Part shown: positions 17,967 to 27,578 of the stretch, one piece after another
Layout of the letters: each line of letters opens with the position of its first letter
Numbering within the stretch: position 1 is the stretch's first letter
Assembly: GCA_016864895.1 (NCBI GenBank)
Contig: CP046107.1
Coordinates: forward strand, 1,185,741-1,249,740
Source of the DNA: Neisseriaceae bacterium
GTDB lineage: Bacteria; Pseudomonadota; Gammaproteobacteria; Burkholderiales; Neisseriaceae
Direction of reading: 5' to 3'
DNA length: 64,000 nucleotides
Program-made: the position numbers and the translations under genes
Notes under the pieces: model-generated
Told to the model about the DNA's origin: nothing
Seen by the model: the letters and a program-made list of their open reading frames with translations, nothing else
The model's database searches: none

Positions 17967-19127
17967 ATGAAATTTATTATATTAATGTTATTAAGTTGCC
18001 TGATAGCTTCCTGTTCTTCTGTTAAAACCAGTACTATCCACCAATATTCAGACGTACCGAAGACGACTCGTGGGGAGGTTGTATCAAGTAGTGAATATAG
18101 TGCGCCTGTTTTTATTCATAATATAAAAAAGATCATTTATTATCAGTATACAACCGAAGGCGATACAGGGTCAGTGGTTGCTTCTAGTTTAATATTGTTA
18201 CCAGATAAACCTAATAGTAAATTGGTCGTTCTTGCTCATGGAACTATTGGTGTTGATGTGGCTTGTAGTGTTGATAAGACTTTCCCTTTATTTTTGCACA
18301 AAGGATTCATCAATCCTTTGTTGAAAGAGGGCTATACAATAGTTATGCCCAATTATAGGGGGTTGGGACAAACCAATGCTACACATTTTTATTTTAATGC
18401 AAAGGAATCAGGTAAAGATTTGTTAGATGCTATATTGGCGGCCATGAAATTGCAAAAAATAGATATAGAAACCCCAGTTGTATTTTTGGGGTATTCACAG
18501 GGTGGACATGCTGCTCTAAGCGCGACCGAAATGAGAAAAAGTTATTTCCCTCAGCTTAATTTAGTTGGTTTGGTTTTATATGCAGCACTTGTTAATTTTG
18601 ATGAAATGATTAACGATATATTGAGTAAAAAAATCTCTTCTACTGTCCAATATTTCTTATTACCTTATGTGGTTTCGCCTATTGTTCGTAGCCATTCTGA
18701 TATTCATTATAAGGATTTTTTTAGTTCTTCGGCAGTTCCTAAAGATTCTGGGGAAGATCTTGTATGCCTATTCGATATAGTGAAAATGATTCCTATTTCA
18801 AACAAATGGACTCTTCATCCTTCTGATAAAGCGTTAGAAGTTGCTGTTTCGTATTATAAAGAACAAAATTTGCCGCATGTTAGGGTGGATACACCTTTAA
18901 TGTTGATTAGAGGTTCAAAGGATGCAGTAATCATAGATCGATGGAGTAAAGATTATGTTACTAAGTTGTGTAGTGTAGGTGATGTTGTGGAGGAAGTTAT
19001 TTATAATGGCGGTCATCTTAGTATGGCTGGTGTTCCTAGAGCTGTAGACTGGATAAGGAAAAGATTTAATCAAGAACCTCCTCATAATGTATGTAATACT
19101 CTATCAGATAAAAATAATGTTCAATAA
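17967..19127 (+). CDS. Alpha/beta-hydrolase family lipoprotein (lipase-like)
   Basis: 386 residues. The N-terminus is a lipoprotein signal (hydrophobic helix, then LIASC at residues 12-16), so the enzyme should be anchored to a membrane outside the cytoplasm. Alpha/beta-hydrolase features: oxyanion region VLAHGTIGVD, nucleophile elbow FLGYSQGGHAAL (G-x-S-x-G), a late acid in LMLIRGSKDAVI and a terminal His in YNGGHLSMAG. This layout resembles secretory lipases and prolyl-oligopeptidase-like esterases; substrate unknown. Flanked on both sides by several hundred bp of non-coding DNA, so probably monocistronic. Confidence 0.8.
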   Translation: MKFIILMLLSCLIASCSSVKTSTIHQYSDVPKTTRGEVVSSSEYSAPVFIHNIKKIIYYQYTTEGDTGSVVASSLILLPDKPNSKLVVLAHGTIGVDVACSVDKTFPLFLHKGFINPLLKEGYTIVMPNYRGLGQTNATHFYFNAKESGKDLLDAILAAMKLQKIDIETPVVFLGYSQGGHAALSATEMRKSYFPQLNLVGLVLYAALVNFDEMINDILSKKISSTVQYFLLPYVVSPIVRSHSDIHYKDFFSSSAVPKDSGEDLVCLFDIVKMIPISNKWTLHPSDKALEVAVSYYKEQNLPHVRVDTPLMLIRGSKDAVIIDRWSKDYVTKLCSVGDVVEEVIYNGGHLSMAGVPRAVDWIRKRFNQEPPHNVCNTLSDKNNVQ

Positions 19128-19200
19128 GTGATTTTGACTCGTTGCAATGTGAGATCTGATAAAAAGTGATTAAGATATAGAACCCTTAAATATAGCCACT

Positions 19201-19268
19201 GAACAAATTGGCATGACATTCCCCTCTTAGGCGTTAGAGAGGGGGGGGAATGCGGTGTTAATTTGTTC
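19201..19268. repeat. Imperfect 68-bp palindrome with G8 run
   Basis: Outer arms GAACAAATT (19201-19209) and AATTTGTTC (19260-19268) enclose an inner stem CATTCCCCTCT / AGA-G(n)-AATG whose right arm contains eight G in a row. Nested arms give one long hairpin. It may terminate the hydrolase gene 73 bp upstream, or be a small mobile-element end. The G8 run is a possible slippage tract. Confidence 0.6.
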
Positions 19269-19296
19269 AACACTATTTAAGATGTAACTTTACATC

Positions 19297-19530
19297 TTAG
19301 AAAAATGATATTTGTTCTTCAATCTCATACTCTTGTTCTTTGGTAAATTCTTCAAGTAATCCAACCAATCTTTTAGTTTTATGCTTTGTCTCAAGTTTAT
19401 TATTAAGAGCTAACATCCCTTTAAAATAATTACCTTATCCTTTAAGGAAGTTAATGTAATATAATTCGTTAGCTTGACAAGTAGTCAAATCAATACGTCC
19501 AGCATACTTAAGATATTCAATATGAAGCAT
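19297..19530 (-). pseudogene. Remnant of an unrecognised small gene, internal TAA
   Basis: Minus-strand frame of 78 codons opening MLHIEYLKYAGRIDL and continuing CQANELYYINFLKG, then TAA at 19437-19435, then GNYFKGMLALNNKLETKH in the same frame and ending QEYEIEEQISFF. Amino acid composition is protein-like on both sides of the stop, and the second half looks coiled-coil. I do not recognise the family. The 300 bp to its right (to 19841) shows only short open stretches and a 14-bp direct repeat (TAAGGAGTATTCAT) around 19676-19710. Confidence 0.45.
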
Positions 19531-19841
19531 TTTACTTTATGTCATGTTTCAGTTTTGAACTGAAAAACCTATGCTGTCAGCTAGACATAGAAACTATCAT
19601 GTATCTTTTGATCTTCCTCATGGGAAATAAGGACTTTCTCACCAGTTGCAAGTATTTGGCTTTGAATTTTAAATATAAGGAGTATTCATCTAAGGAGTAT
19701 TCATATTCTAGTTCGTTCGGCTTTTATACGCTTTATCCGAACCTATATTCAAATATTTGTTATTTCAATAATGTTTTAGATGTAAGTTTCTTAATGCCGC
19801 TAAATACCCAATTACTACTTTATTAAGAATTTTTGTTCGTT

Positions 19842-20465
19842 CTAGTGTGATTGCTTTATCGTATTGATTTGAGAAAACAACTGTCTGAGTTGACGAAATA
19901 GTTCATTTGATAGATCGTACATGGCATCAAAGAAATTGGTCAAGATCTGTAATAATTGGGGGTCTATTCGGTCGGAATTGATATAACCTATTATTGATAA
20001 AGGAACAATGATGATAAATAGGATAAGGATAGATAGAACATAGTTTCTAATATTTTTATTAACCCAATCAGAAAAAAATCCCCAATAAATAATGAAGAAA
20101 ATATTAATTATTGGGATGAATAGTAGCACAATGACAAAAATCCATTTATAAATTGGAACAGGGGATTTTCTTTTTTCCACTTTCTTTTGTTTCTTAGCTT
20201 CTTTTTCCTTTTGCTTTTTAATGCGTCGTTCTTCTTTAAGTATAGCTTGTTGTTGACGGAATTTTTTTTGTTTCGCTAACACATCTTGTTGTTCTTCCTC
20301 TGTTTTCTCTAATTTTCTTTTTTCCGCACGAGTTAATTGTTTTTCTTCAGCGGTAATTGGTTCTTTTTGAAAAGAACTATCACCTGTTTCTACATCTAAA
20401 GGATATTTTTTTTCCACATCTGGGTTTAAATAATCATTGTTATTATTGAAATCATCTCTCCTCAT
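19842..20465 (-). CDS. Hypothetical protein: charged coiled coil plus two membrane helices
   Basis: 207 residues, no family recognised. Residues 1-35 are polar (NNNNDYLNPDVEKKYPLDV); 40-105 are a highly charged Lys/Glu/Gln coiled coil (EERRIKKQKEKEAKKQ); about 110-132 and 140-162 are membrane helices; the tail is amphipathic (LSNELFRQLRQLFSQI). The ATG at 20465 has GGAGAG just upstream. The gene is intact amid decaying surroundings, which suggests it is expressed. Possible envelope or scaffold role is speculation. Confidence 0.6.
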   Translation of the reverse strand: MRRDDFNNNNDYLNPDVEKKYPLDVETGDSSFQKEPITAEEKQLTRAEKRKLEKTEEEQQDVLAKQKKFRQQQAILKEERRIKKQKEKEAKKQKKVEKRKSPVPIYKWIFVIVLLFIPIINIFFIIYWGFFSDWVNKNIRNYVLSILILFIIIVPLSIIGYINSDRIDPQLLQILTNFFDAMYDLSNELFRQLRQLFSQINTIKQSH

Positions 20466-20977
20466 ACGTCTCTCCTAATGAAATTCTTTTAGTGATTATA
20501 ATTAACGAACTATTTATACTAGATTAGTAAGTAGTTTCATAAAAAAGACATTACCTTGTCAGTATACATATATACAGAGGGAATTCTAGCATAAAAAATA
20601 ATGTAAATAATAAAATAGATTATTTCTAGGAAGTAGATCTTTAAAATTATTGTCTGATTTTTAACTTTTATTCCCTATTCAGATCGAGCCTCTTTAGCTT
20701 ATTTGCTATACATAAGATAATCTCTTGACGAAGGGAGAGATATAAGGCATAAAACCGCAAAGTAGTTATTTAGGTATCATCGTTATGTGGTGTATTGACG
20801 ATGGTAAAGAGCATGAATAATTTGATATTGGTTTAAAATAATAGACGGTTCAGTATTTGGAATGTTGCTTGTACCAAAAATTATTAATCCAATAGAAGCT
20901 GTAGGCATGGAAACCACAACTTTATTTTAGTGGATTGGGATTTGTATCGGAATGATAATTATCAAGGTGATCAAGTG
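20466..20977. other. Intergenic region, nothing recognised
   Basis: About 510 bp between two minus-strand genes (the coiled-coil protein and uvrD). No open frame beyond about 30 codons and no RNA or repeat that I can identify. Confidence 0.5.
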
Positions 20978-23176
20978 CTAAATGGCTTCTAGTTTGGCAA
21001 GACTAGAATCTAGGATTTTGAGTCCATATTGACCAAAATTAATGGTTAATACATAAGAATGAGATTTTTTTTGCCGGTTAATAATTACACCAACGCCAAA
21101 ACTTGGATGTTTGACCATCATACCTAAAGTATAGGGTTCATTTTCTTTATCTGTGAGTGATACATTATTCTTTCTACCTTGCAATGGCGTAGAGACTAAG
21201 GGGGTGTTATCTTTAGCAGATAGGTGATGAATTAAATGTTCTGGTATTTCGTTAATAAAACGAGATTGTAGGGCAATATTTTTTCTGCCTTGATGATAAC
21301 GTTCATAGACAGAACTTAGATATAAGTTTTTTTTTGCTCGAGTAGTCGCAACGTACATAAGGCGACGCTCTTCTTCTAGACTGTCATGATGATTAAGTGA
21401 GTATCCACTAGGAAATAAACCTTCTTCCATTGCAATTAAAAATACTGTATCAAATTCTAATCCTTTAGCAGAATGGACTGTCATTAATTGTACATAATCC
21501 GAAGGGTCATTGGAAGATTGAGAGTTTCGTTCCCCTGCTTCTAAACTGGCATTTGATAAGAAAGCTGTAATTTTATCTTTCACACTAATTGCTTGGGGTG
21601 TGTCAGAAAATATTTGTTCAATATCTTGATCGTCAAAAGTATAAGTTGCATTAACTAATTCATGTAAGTTATCAATTTTATTTTGGAAGTCACCTTTTTT
21701 TTGTTGATAATATTGAATCAGTCCTGATTTATGTATTAGTTCATTGATTAAATCAGAGAAAGATAATTGATCTATCTGCTCACGTAAGTCACAAATAATG
21801 TGATAAAAACTAGCTATATTCTTATTTTTACTTTTTTCTTGTAATAAAACGTTCCATAGGGAGTCTTGTATTTCTGCAGCTTTAGTCTGTAAATTTTCAA
21901 TACTCTTGTGGCCTATGCCTCGATTTGGGAAGTTAATAACTCTAAGTAGAGAATGATCATCCTCAGGGTTTACTAATAATCTTAGATAGGCCAGAGCATG
22001 TTTGATTTCTTCTCGCTCATAAAAACGTAAGCCGCCATAAACTTTATAGGGAATACCGGCATTAAATAAACTTTGTTCAATAATTCTTGATTGTGCATTA
22101 TTGCGATATAAAATAGCCATAGAACTATAAGACTCACCGTTTCGGTGATGAGATTTGATTTCCTCTAAAACAAATTGGCTTTCTTCTAGTTCAGAATAAG
22201 TCCGATTATATTTGATAAGTTCCCCTTGTTTTTGGACACTTCTAAGTTTTTTTCCAATCCTATCTGTATTATGTGCGATTAATTCATTGGCTGCATCCAA
22301 TATTGTTTGGGTAGAGCGGTAATTTTGCTCTAATTTGATCGATTGTATAATTTTGAAGTCTTGAATTAGATACTGCATATTTTTGACATTGGCACCGCGA
22401 AATGAGTAGATACTTTGGTCATCGTCGCCTACAGCAAAAATACTTGCATGATTTCCAGTAATTAATTTTAACCATTGATATTGCAAATTATTGGTATCTT
22501 GAAATTCATCAACTAAAATGTGTTGGAAACGACGTTGTAGAGACTCTTGCAATAAGGTACTATTTTGAAGTGTTTCAACGCAACGTAACAAGAGTTCTGT
22601 AAAATCAACCAAATTTTCACGATGACAAGTCTGTTCGTAAATAGCATAATACGAGTTAAGCAAATCATATTGATGATGAGTCATTAGAACTGGATTGATG
22701 CTTCTATAACCTTGTTCTTTATTATTATTGATATAATTTACTAGGTCTTTGGGAGTAATACTATTATCAATGGTAGAGTTATTTTTTAAAATACGTTTGA
22801 TAATAGATAATTGATCCTGTGTGTCAATAATTTGAAAATTTTTTTGTAATTGAGCTATCTCGTGATAGCGTCGTAAAATCCGATGACATAAACTATGAAA
22901 AGTACCTACCCACATATCTTGAATTGAGTAAGGTAATATGCCTTGAATCCGTGAACGCATTTCTTTGGCTGCTTTATTGGTAAATGTTACGGCTAAAATG
23001 TTTTGTGGTAAACTTTGTTTAGTGGCAAGTAACCAGATAATTCGAGAAGTAAGAACCCGGGTTTTGCCACTACCAGCGCCGGCTAAAACAAGTAAGGACT
23101 GATTATTTGGATAGGTCACAGCTGCTAATTGTTCAGGATTGAGAGATTGTAAGAGTGGAGACTCAATTGGGTTCAT
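20978..23176 (-). CDS. uvrD: DNA helicase II (UvrD/Rep family)
   Basis: 3'-5' helicase of nucleotide-excision and mismatch repair. 732 residues with all superfamily 1 motifs: Walker A AGAGSGKT, AVTFTNKAAKEM (Ia), VDEFQDTN (II), GDDDQSIYSFRGA (III), EQNYRST (IV), LMTVHSAKGLEF (V) and EEERRLMYVATTRAKK (VI). The C-terminal VKHPSFGVGVIINRQ is the UvrD Tudor-like domain that Rep lacks, which decides for UvrD. Divergent from rlmJ, which starts 128 bp away. Confidence 0.95.
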   Translation of the reverse strand: MNPIESPLLQSLNPEQLAAVTYPNNQSLLVLAGAGSGKTRVLTSRIIWLLATKQSLPQNILAVTFTNKAAKEMRSRIQGILPYSIQDMWVGTFHSLCHRILRRYHEIAQLQKNFQIIDTQDQLSIIKRILKNNSTIDNSITPKDLVNYINNNKEQGYRSINPVLMTHHQYDLLNSYYAIYEQTCHRENLVDFTELLLRCVETLQNSTLLQESLQRRFQHILVDEFQDTNNLQYQWLKLITGNHASIFAVGDDDQSIYSFRGANVKNMQYLIQDFKIIQSIKLEQNYRSTQTILDAANELIAHNTDRIGKKLRSVQKQGELIKYNRTYSELEESQFVLEEIKSHHRNGESYSSMAILYRNNAQSRIIEQSLFNAGIPYKVYGGLRFYEREEIKHALAYLRLLVNPEDDHSLLRVINFPNRGIGHKSIENLQTKAAEIQDSLWNVLLQEKSKNKNIASFYHIICDLREQIDQLSFSDLINELIHKSGLIQYYQQKKGDFQNKIDNLHELVNATYTFDDQDIEQIFSDTPQAISVKDKITAFLSNASLEAGERNSQSSNDPSDYVQLMTVHSAKGLEFDTVFLIAMEEGLFPSGYSLNHHDSLEEERRLMYVATTRAKKNLYLSSVYERYHQGRKNIALQSRFINEIPEHLIHHLSAKDNTPLVSTPLQGRKNNVSLTDKENEPYTLGMMVKHPSFGVGVIINRQKKSHSYVLTINFGQYGLKILDSSLAKLEAI

Positions 23177-23304
23177 AGAAATTAAATTTAGTCCTAATGA
23201 TTTGTTGTATAGACGAATTAAACCAACTCACTGCTAATGATACACAAATTGTATAGAATATAAAATAACTAAATTGGATGACTTTTAATTGAAGATTATA
23301 TTAC

Positions 23305-24141
23305 ATGCTTAGCTATCGACACGCCTTTCATGCTGGGAACCATGCAGATATATTAAAACATTATTGCCTGTTTGAAACCATTTCATATTTTGTCAATAAA
23401 AATAAACCATTTTCCTATATTGACACTCATGCAGGTGCCGGTTTGTATGCTATTAATTCAGATCAGGCAAGAAAAACTCAGGAATATGAAGAAGGTGTTT
23501 TGAAACTATTTAATTCTGATTTAGAAGTAGATAAGAGTTTATTAGCATTTAAAAATTTTTTAGCTTATTTTGTGTCTCGGCAACAATACCCAGGTTCATC
23601 ATATCTTGCAAAAACAATAATACCTAAAAATGAATCACTTTATTTGTACGAATTACATCCTAGTGATTTTTCTGTTTTAGAAAGTAATATGTCTCTTGAT
23701 ACACATCAGAATATAAAATTATTTTATTCAGACGGATTGCAAGGTCTTTTATCTTTACTTCCGCCTAAAGTCAGGCGGGCGATAATAATGATAGATCCTT
23801 CTTATGAAGTGAAAACAGATTATCTACAGATCCCTAAAACAGTAGATCAGGCATATAAAAAGTTTAGTACAGGTTGTTATTTAATATGGTACCCATTGTT
23901 AGCACGACAAAGGCATCGATCGATGATAAAGTCTCTATCTAATATTAGTGCTAAGTACATACAAGTAGAATTAATAGTAGCAGATGTTGATAATGATACT
24001 GGTATGTATGGTAGTGGAATGTGGATTATAAATCCGCCATTTATCCTGAAAAATCAATTAAGTACTGTATTGCCTCAAATGGTATCGTTATTAAAACAGA
24101 GTGAAACAGCACATTTTATTTTAGATTCTGGATTGTTATAA
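23305..24141 (+). CDS. rlmJ: 23S rRNA (adenine(2030)-N6)-methyltransferase
   Basis: 278-residue SAM-dependent methylase that modifies A2030 of 23S rRNA. The N-terminus MLSYRHAFHAGNHADILKH is diagnostic of RlmJ; DTHAGAGLYAI is the SAM-binding motif I and MIDPSYE the catalytic motif IV (a DPPY variant). Length matches the family. Followed after 68 bp by fbp, whose ribosome binding site is its own. Confidence 0.95.
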   Translation: MLSYRHAFHAGNHADILKHYCLFETISYFVNKNKPFSYIDTHAGAGLYAINSDQARKTQEYEEGVLKLFNSDLEVDKSLLAFKNFLAYFVSRQQYPGSSYLAKTIIPKNESLYLYELHPSDFSVLESNMSLDTHQNIKLFYSDGLQGLLSLLPPKVRRAIIMIDPSYEVKTDYLQIPKTVDQAYKKFSTGCYLIWYPLLARQRHRSMIKSLSNISAKYIQVELIVADVDNDTGMYGSGMWIINPPFILKNQLSTVLPQMVSLLKQSETAHFILDSGLL

Positions 24142-24209
24142 GAGACAAGATAAAGAGTTGTTGATTTTGTGTTAAAATCAACCCCTATTTTATCGAGGAG
24201 ACAGCTTAC

Positions 24210-25205
24210 GTGAAGATCTTTGCATCTTATTTGTCAGATTATGCTCAAAAAAATAATATATCTTTAGCATTAATTTCAGTTGTGGAAACTATAGTTGGAG
24301 CCTGTGTGAAAATTAGCAATCAAGTTCGATTAGGTGATTTATCAGGTATTTTAGGTGAGGCAGGAACAGGGAATATTCAGGGAGAACAACAAAAAAAATT
24401 GGATGTTTTGGCTAATCAAATTTTAGTTGAGCAATTATCAAACAATGAGAAAATAGCGGGCATCGCATCAGAAGAAGAAGATAATTTTATATGTCTAAAT
24501 TCTGAACAAAACTACTTAGTCTTATTTGATCCTTTGGATGGTTCTTCTAATACTGACGTTAATATTTCAATTGGCACTATTTTTTCTATTTTAAAAAAAT
24601 CAAATGAAAAATTAGAAGAAAAACATTTTTTACAAGCAGGCAAAGAGCAAATAGCAGCAGGTTACGTGTTGTATGGGCCTCAAAGTATACTAGTACTAAG
24701 TTTTGGGCGAGAGGTATTGATGTTTACTTTAAATGATAAGCAAGACTTTATCCCGAATACCCAAGTAGTGTCTATTCCTAAACAAACCCAAGAATTTGCA
24801 ATTAATATGTCTAACCAAAGATATTGGGAACAACCTATGCAACAATATATTCATGGTTTGTTGCAAGGAAAAGAAGGAGAAAGACAGAAAAATTACAATA
24901 TGCGTTGGGTTGCTTCTATGGTAGCCGAAGTACATCGTATTTTAAGACGTGGTGGTATTTTTTTATATCCCAAAGATAGTCGACAAACTAACCAGAATGG
25001 CAAATTAAGATTACTGTATGAGGCGAATCCTATGAGTTTTATTGTACAAGCTGCAGGTGGAAAAGCAAGCAGTTTGACCTCTGATATTTTAGATATCAAA
25101 CCTCAAAAATTGCATCAGAGAGTTCCGGTTGTATTAGGTTCAAGTGAAGAGGTGGATTTTGCACAACAATTACATATAATTAATTCAAAGAGAGGGAATA
25201 AATGA
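24210..25205 (+). CDS. fbp: Fructose-1,6-bisphosphatase class I
   Basis: Gluconeogenic phosphatase converting fructose 1,6-bisphosphate to fructose 6-phosphate. 331 residues. Metal-binding and signature motifs: [28 protein letters not shown], then [18 protein letters not shown] with the catalytic Glu. Start is GTG at 24210, preceded by GAGGAG. The last four bases overlap the start of the periplasmic cyclophilin gene (ATGA). Confidence 0.96.
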   Translation: MKIFASYLSDYAQKNNISLALISVVETIVGACVKISNQVRLGDLSGILGEAGTGNIQGEQQKKLDVLANQILVEQLSNNEKIAGIASEEEDNFICLNSEQNYLVLFDPLDGSSNTDVNISIGTIFSILKKSNEKLEEKHFLQAGKEQIAAGYVLYGPQSILVLSFGREVLMFTLNDKQDFIPNTQVVSIPKQTQEFAINMSNQRYWEQPMQQYIHGLLQGKEGERQKNYNMRWVASMVAEVHRILRRGGIFLYPKDSRQTNQNGKLRLLYEANPMSFIVQAAGGKASSLTSDILDIKPQKLHQRVPVVLGSSEEVDFAQQLHIINSKRGNK

Positions 25206-25753
25206 AAAGATTAAGTTTATTAAGCTTATTGTTATGTAGTGTTTTGACAATGGCGGAAGTCAATGTGTTAATGAAAACGTCTCTGGGGGATATTGAATTA
25301 ATGTTGGATGATGTAAAAGCGCCTATTTCTGTGAAGAATTTCTTAGAGTATGTGAATAAAGATTTTTATAACAACACGATTTTTCATCGTGTTATTCCAG
25401 GATTTATGATTCAAGGAGGTGGTTTTACACAAGAGATGGTACAAAAAAATACTAATACTCCGATTATTAATGAATCAAAGAATGGTTTGAAAAATAATAT
25501 AGGAACTATTGCTATGGCCAGAACCAACGAAGCTAACTCTGCAACTTCTCAATTTTTTATTAATACCAAAGATAATGACTTTTTAAATTATAAGAATGGT
25601 GATGATATTGGTTATGCAGTGTTTGGCAAAGTGACTAAGGGGATGGATGTTGTCAGGGCGATTGAAGCAGTTCCAACAAGTACTTATGGTTATTACCAAG
25701 ATGTGCCACAAAAGCCTATTAAAATTTTATCAGTACAAATTTTATCTAAATAA
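25202..25753 (+). CDS. Peptidyl-prolyl isomerase, cyclophilin type, exported
   Basis: 183 residues: signal peptide (residues 1-18, SVLTMA then EV) followed by a complete cyclophilin domain ([46 protein letters not shown]). Catalyses proline isomerisation in the periplasm, like E. coli PpiA. It begins on the ATGA overlapping the fbp stop, so translation is coupled. A paralogous cytoplasmic copy follows 51 bp downstream; the two proteins are closely similar and probably arose by duplication. Confidence 0.92.
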   Translation: MKRLSLLSLLLCSVLTMAEVNVLMKTSLGDIELMLDDVKAPISVKNFLEYVNKDFYNNTIFHRVIPGFMIQGGGFTQEMVQKNTNTPIINESKNGLKNNIGTIAMARTNEANSATSQFFINTKDNDFLNYKNGDDIGYAVFGKVTKGMDVVRAIEAVPTSTYGYYQDVPQKPIKILSVQILSK

Positions 25754-25804
25754 TAAGTCTGATAATTGGGTAATTTATTGAAAATAGAAATAAAGGAAAA
25801 TGAA

Positions 25805-26299
25805 ATGATTAGATTGTATACTAATTTGGGTGATATAGACATAGAACTTGATTATGAAAAAGCACCTGTGACAGCAAAAAACTTTGAAGATTATGTGACT
25901 AATGGTTTTTATGATGGCACGATATTTCATCGTGTGATTGATAATTTTATGATTCAGGGAGGTGGGTTTGATCAGGATATGAATCAGAAGAAAACCAGAG
26001 ATCCTATTAGAAATGAGGCTGATAATGGTTTGAAAAATGATCAATATACTGTTGCGATGGCCAGAACAGCACAGCCTCATTCGGCGACTGCACAGTTTTT
26101 TATTAATGTTAAAGATAATAATTTTTTAAATTATACAACACCTGATACTAATGGTTGGGGGTATTGTGTTTTTGGTAAGGTAATAGCAGGCCAAGATGTT
26201 GTGGATCAGATTAGGCAACAAAAGACCGGGAATTATGGCATGCATAGCGATGTTCCATTAGATCCAATTGTGATTACTAAAGCTGAAAAATTGGCTTAA
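25805..26299 (+). CDS. ppiB: Peptidyl-prolyl cis-trans isomerase B, cytoplasmic
   Basis: 164-residue cyclophilin, the same length as E. coli PpiB, without a signal peptide. Core motifs: [56 protein letters not shown] chose ATG at 25805 ([17 protein letters not shown]) because AAAGGA precedes it by 7-8 bp; the longer frame from TTG at 25766 has no ribosome site. A hairpin resembling an IS200/IS605 right end lies 18 bp past the stop and may serve as terminator. Confidence 0.94.
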   Translation: MIRLYTNLGDIDIELDYEKAPVTAKNFEDYVTNGFYDGTIFHRVIDNFMIQGGGFDQDMNQKKTRDPIRNEADNGLKNDQYTVAMARTAQPHSATAQFFINVKDNNFLNYTTPDTNGWGYCVFGKVIAGQDVVDQIRQQKTGNYGMHSDVPLDPIVITKAEKLA

Positions 26300-26317
26300 C
26301 TACCCGTTTCTATCGCC

Positions 26318-26346
26318 GACTTCCCCGTCTTTTAGGGCGGGAGGAC
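26318..26346 (+). mobile_element. Solitary IS200/IS605-type right-end hairpin
   Basis: GACTTCCCCGTC-TTTT-AGGGCGGGAGGAC: the C/G-rich hairpin followed by GAGGAC is the characteristic 3' end of IS200/IS605 elements (the scaffold end of the tnpB-associated guide RNA). No tnpA or tnpB lies to its left, only ppiB, so it is an orphan end. Assignment rests on resemblance only. A truncated TnpB gene is present at 63631-64000. Confidence 0.5.
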
Positions 26347-26976
26347 GCATCAATATCAGTACAATTATTGGTTTTTTATTCCTATTAAACTACGGATTGA
26401 AACCATGCATTAAACATTCTGCAAATGGATTGGAATGATAAGAACAGATTCACGGCTGATAAAAATTTCAAAACAACTTCATCAGCTATCAAGGCTACCG
26501 CGGTTACCACAGTTATGTTGATAACGGATAATGGGTAAAATCTGTAAAAATTTATCAATACAACCTGCGTATCAATAAGTTACATATGAAGGTGGGATTG
26601 AACATTTCTAAATTAATTTTTTAAAGTTTTGATAAACACACTTAAAGTATTAGCTCCAATACCTAAAGATCATTTTAAGCTGTTGGCGATACTGTCAATA
26701 AGGCTTTCCATTGATATTCGATAGAAACCACATCAATAATAATCAAAGCACCTATCTTAAACACTGTATCCCTGACCGGTTCCTTGGGCTTGCCTGTCAT
26801 GGCTAGTAGCCCTTGACAGGGGTCACCCAAAAATAACGCTAAAATAAAATAACGTTAATAATAAGGATACTATAACAAAAGAAATCATTTTGCCGCGTGG
26901 TGATCATAAGTCTGTTTAAAAAATATGATCAAATTAGTTTTGTAACGAGACAAAATTATTTATCCTCTCCGAATTT
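26347..26976. other. Intergenic debris
   Basis: About 630 bp with no intact gene. Around 26480-26600 the plus strand gives protein-like fragments in one frame (QGYRGYHSYVDNG, then a stop, then VKIYQYNLRINKLH), and 26695-26820 on the minus strand gives MTGKPKEPVRDTVFKIGALI; neither is recognised. The right end (26875-26957) is the start of the duplication described at 26875-27590. Confidence 0.45.
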
Positions 26977-27195
26977 CTATTTATTGTTTTTAATATTAAC
27001 TTTATTTTCTGCTTTCCGGGCTCTATGACAATTGGTGCTATTAAATTGATCGCCCATACTCATATCTTCACATTCCTTTAATGTCTTTTCTCTAAGTGCT
27101 TCATCATTCATAAATTCATCCACAGTATATATTTTTTCTGATTTAGAACAAGAACTTAATGCGCATATAATTAATAAAAGACTCAGTTTCTTCAT
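26977..27195 (-). CDS. EexN-family small lipoprotein (entry exclusion type)
   Basis: 72-residue lipoprotein. Signal with lipobox ALSSC (residues 12-16), then the family core YTVDEFMNDEALREKTLKEC, FNSTNCHRARKAE with two conserved cysteines. EexN-type proteins are encoded on conjugative plasmids and integrative elements, where they block entry of a related plasmid; I assign the family from the YTVDE, KEC and C-x-R-A-R-K-A-E pattern. ATG at 27195 has AAAGGA 7 bp upstream; the ATG at 27210 has none. No conjugation genes are near, so it is an orphan, and a decayed copy lies just upstream. Confidence 0.75.
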   Translation of the reverse strand: MKKLSLLLIICALSSCSKSEKIYTVDEFMNDEALREKTLKECEDMSMGDQFNSTNCHRARKAENKVNIKNNK

Positions 27196-27369
27196 TTTTT
27201 TTCCTTTCATTTAAATTAGTTTCCAGTGAACTTTTTTTACATTATAACAGTAAAAGAAATCATCTTGTCATGTTGTGATGCAAGCCCTTATGACACATGG
27301 AGTCAAATTGGCGTAGAGACAAACATTATTAATATTTCACCATTTATTGTTTGTCACCAGTTATTATTT

Positions 27370-27578
27370 TTAGATCAATCTCAGATTGTATTCCCCTAGC
27401 TCTAGTACAATTATACTGTTAAGTTGATCATTCATTCTTATTTCTAAACACTCTTTGATAATGTGTTATTTATTCATAAGTGCTTTATCTTGCATAAATT
27501 ATTTTATAACGTATACTTGTCTGTATTGAGAGCAATTACTTACTTCCAATATAACTAATACAAATAAATTTCCTTTGC
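27370..27578 (-). pseudogene. Decayed second copy of the EexN-like lipoprotein gene
   Basis: Minus-strand frame reads LFVLVILEVSNCSQ (the lipoprotein signal with a Cys), VYVIK, stop, FMQDKALMNK, stop, IIKECLEIRMNDQLNS and ends LGEYNLRLI. Lined up with the intact copy, FMQDKAL matches FMNDEAL, IKECLEIRMNDQLNS matches LKECEDMSMGDQFNS. There is no usable start codon and there are two in-frame stops, so it is dead. Confidence 0.65.

Noticed and set aside
19539-19826. 95-codon plus-strand frame beginning MSCFSFELKNL
   Set aside because: Low-complexity Tyr/Ser composition (YKEYSSKEYSYSSSFG) arising from a short direct repeat; no ribosome site or family pattern.
26318-26346. Ordinary rho-independent terminator of ppiB
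   Set aside because: It may act so, but the CCCGTC...GGGCGGGAGGAC arrangement lacks a T-run and better fits an IS200/IS605 right end; kept as a mobile-element call at modest confidence.
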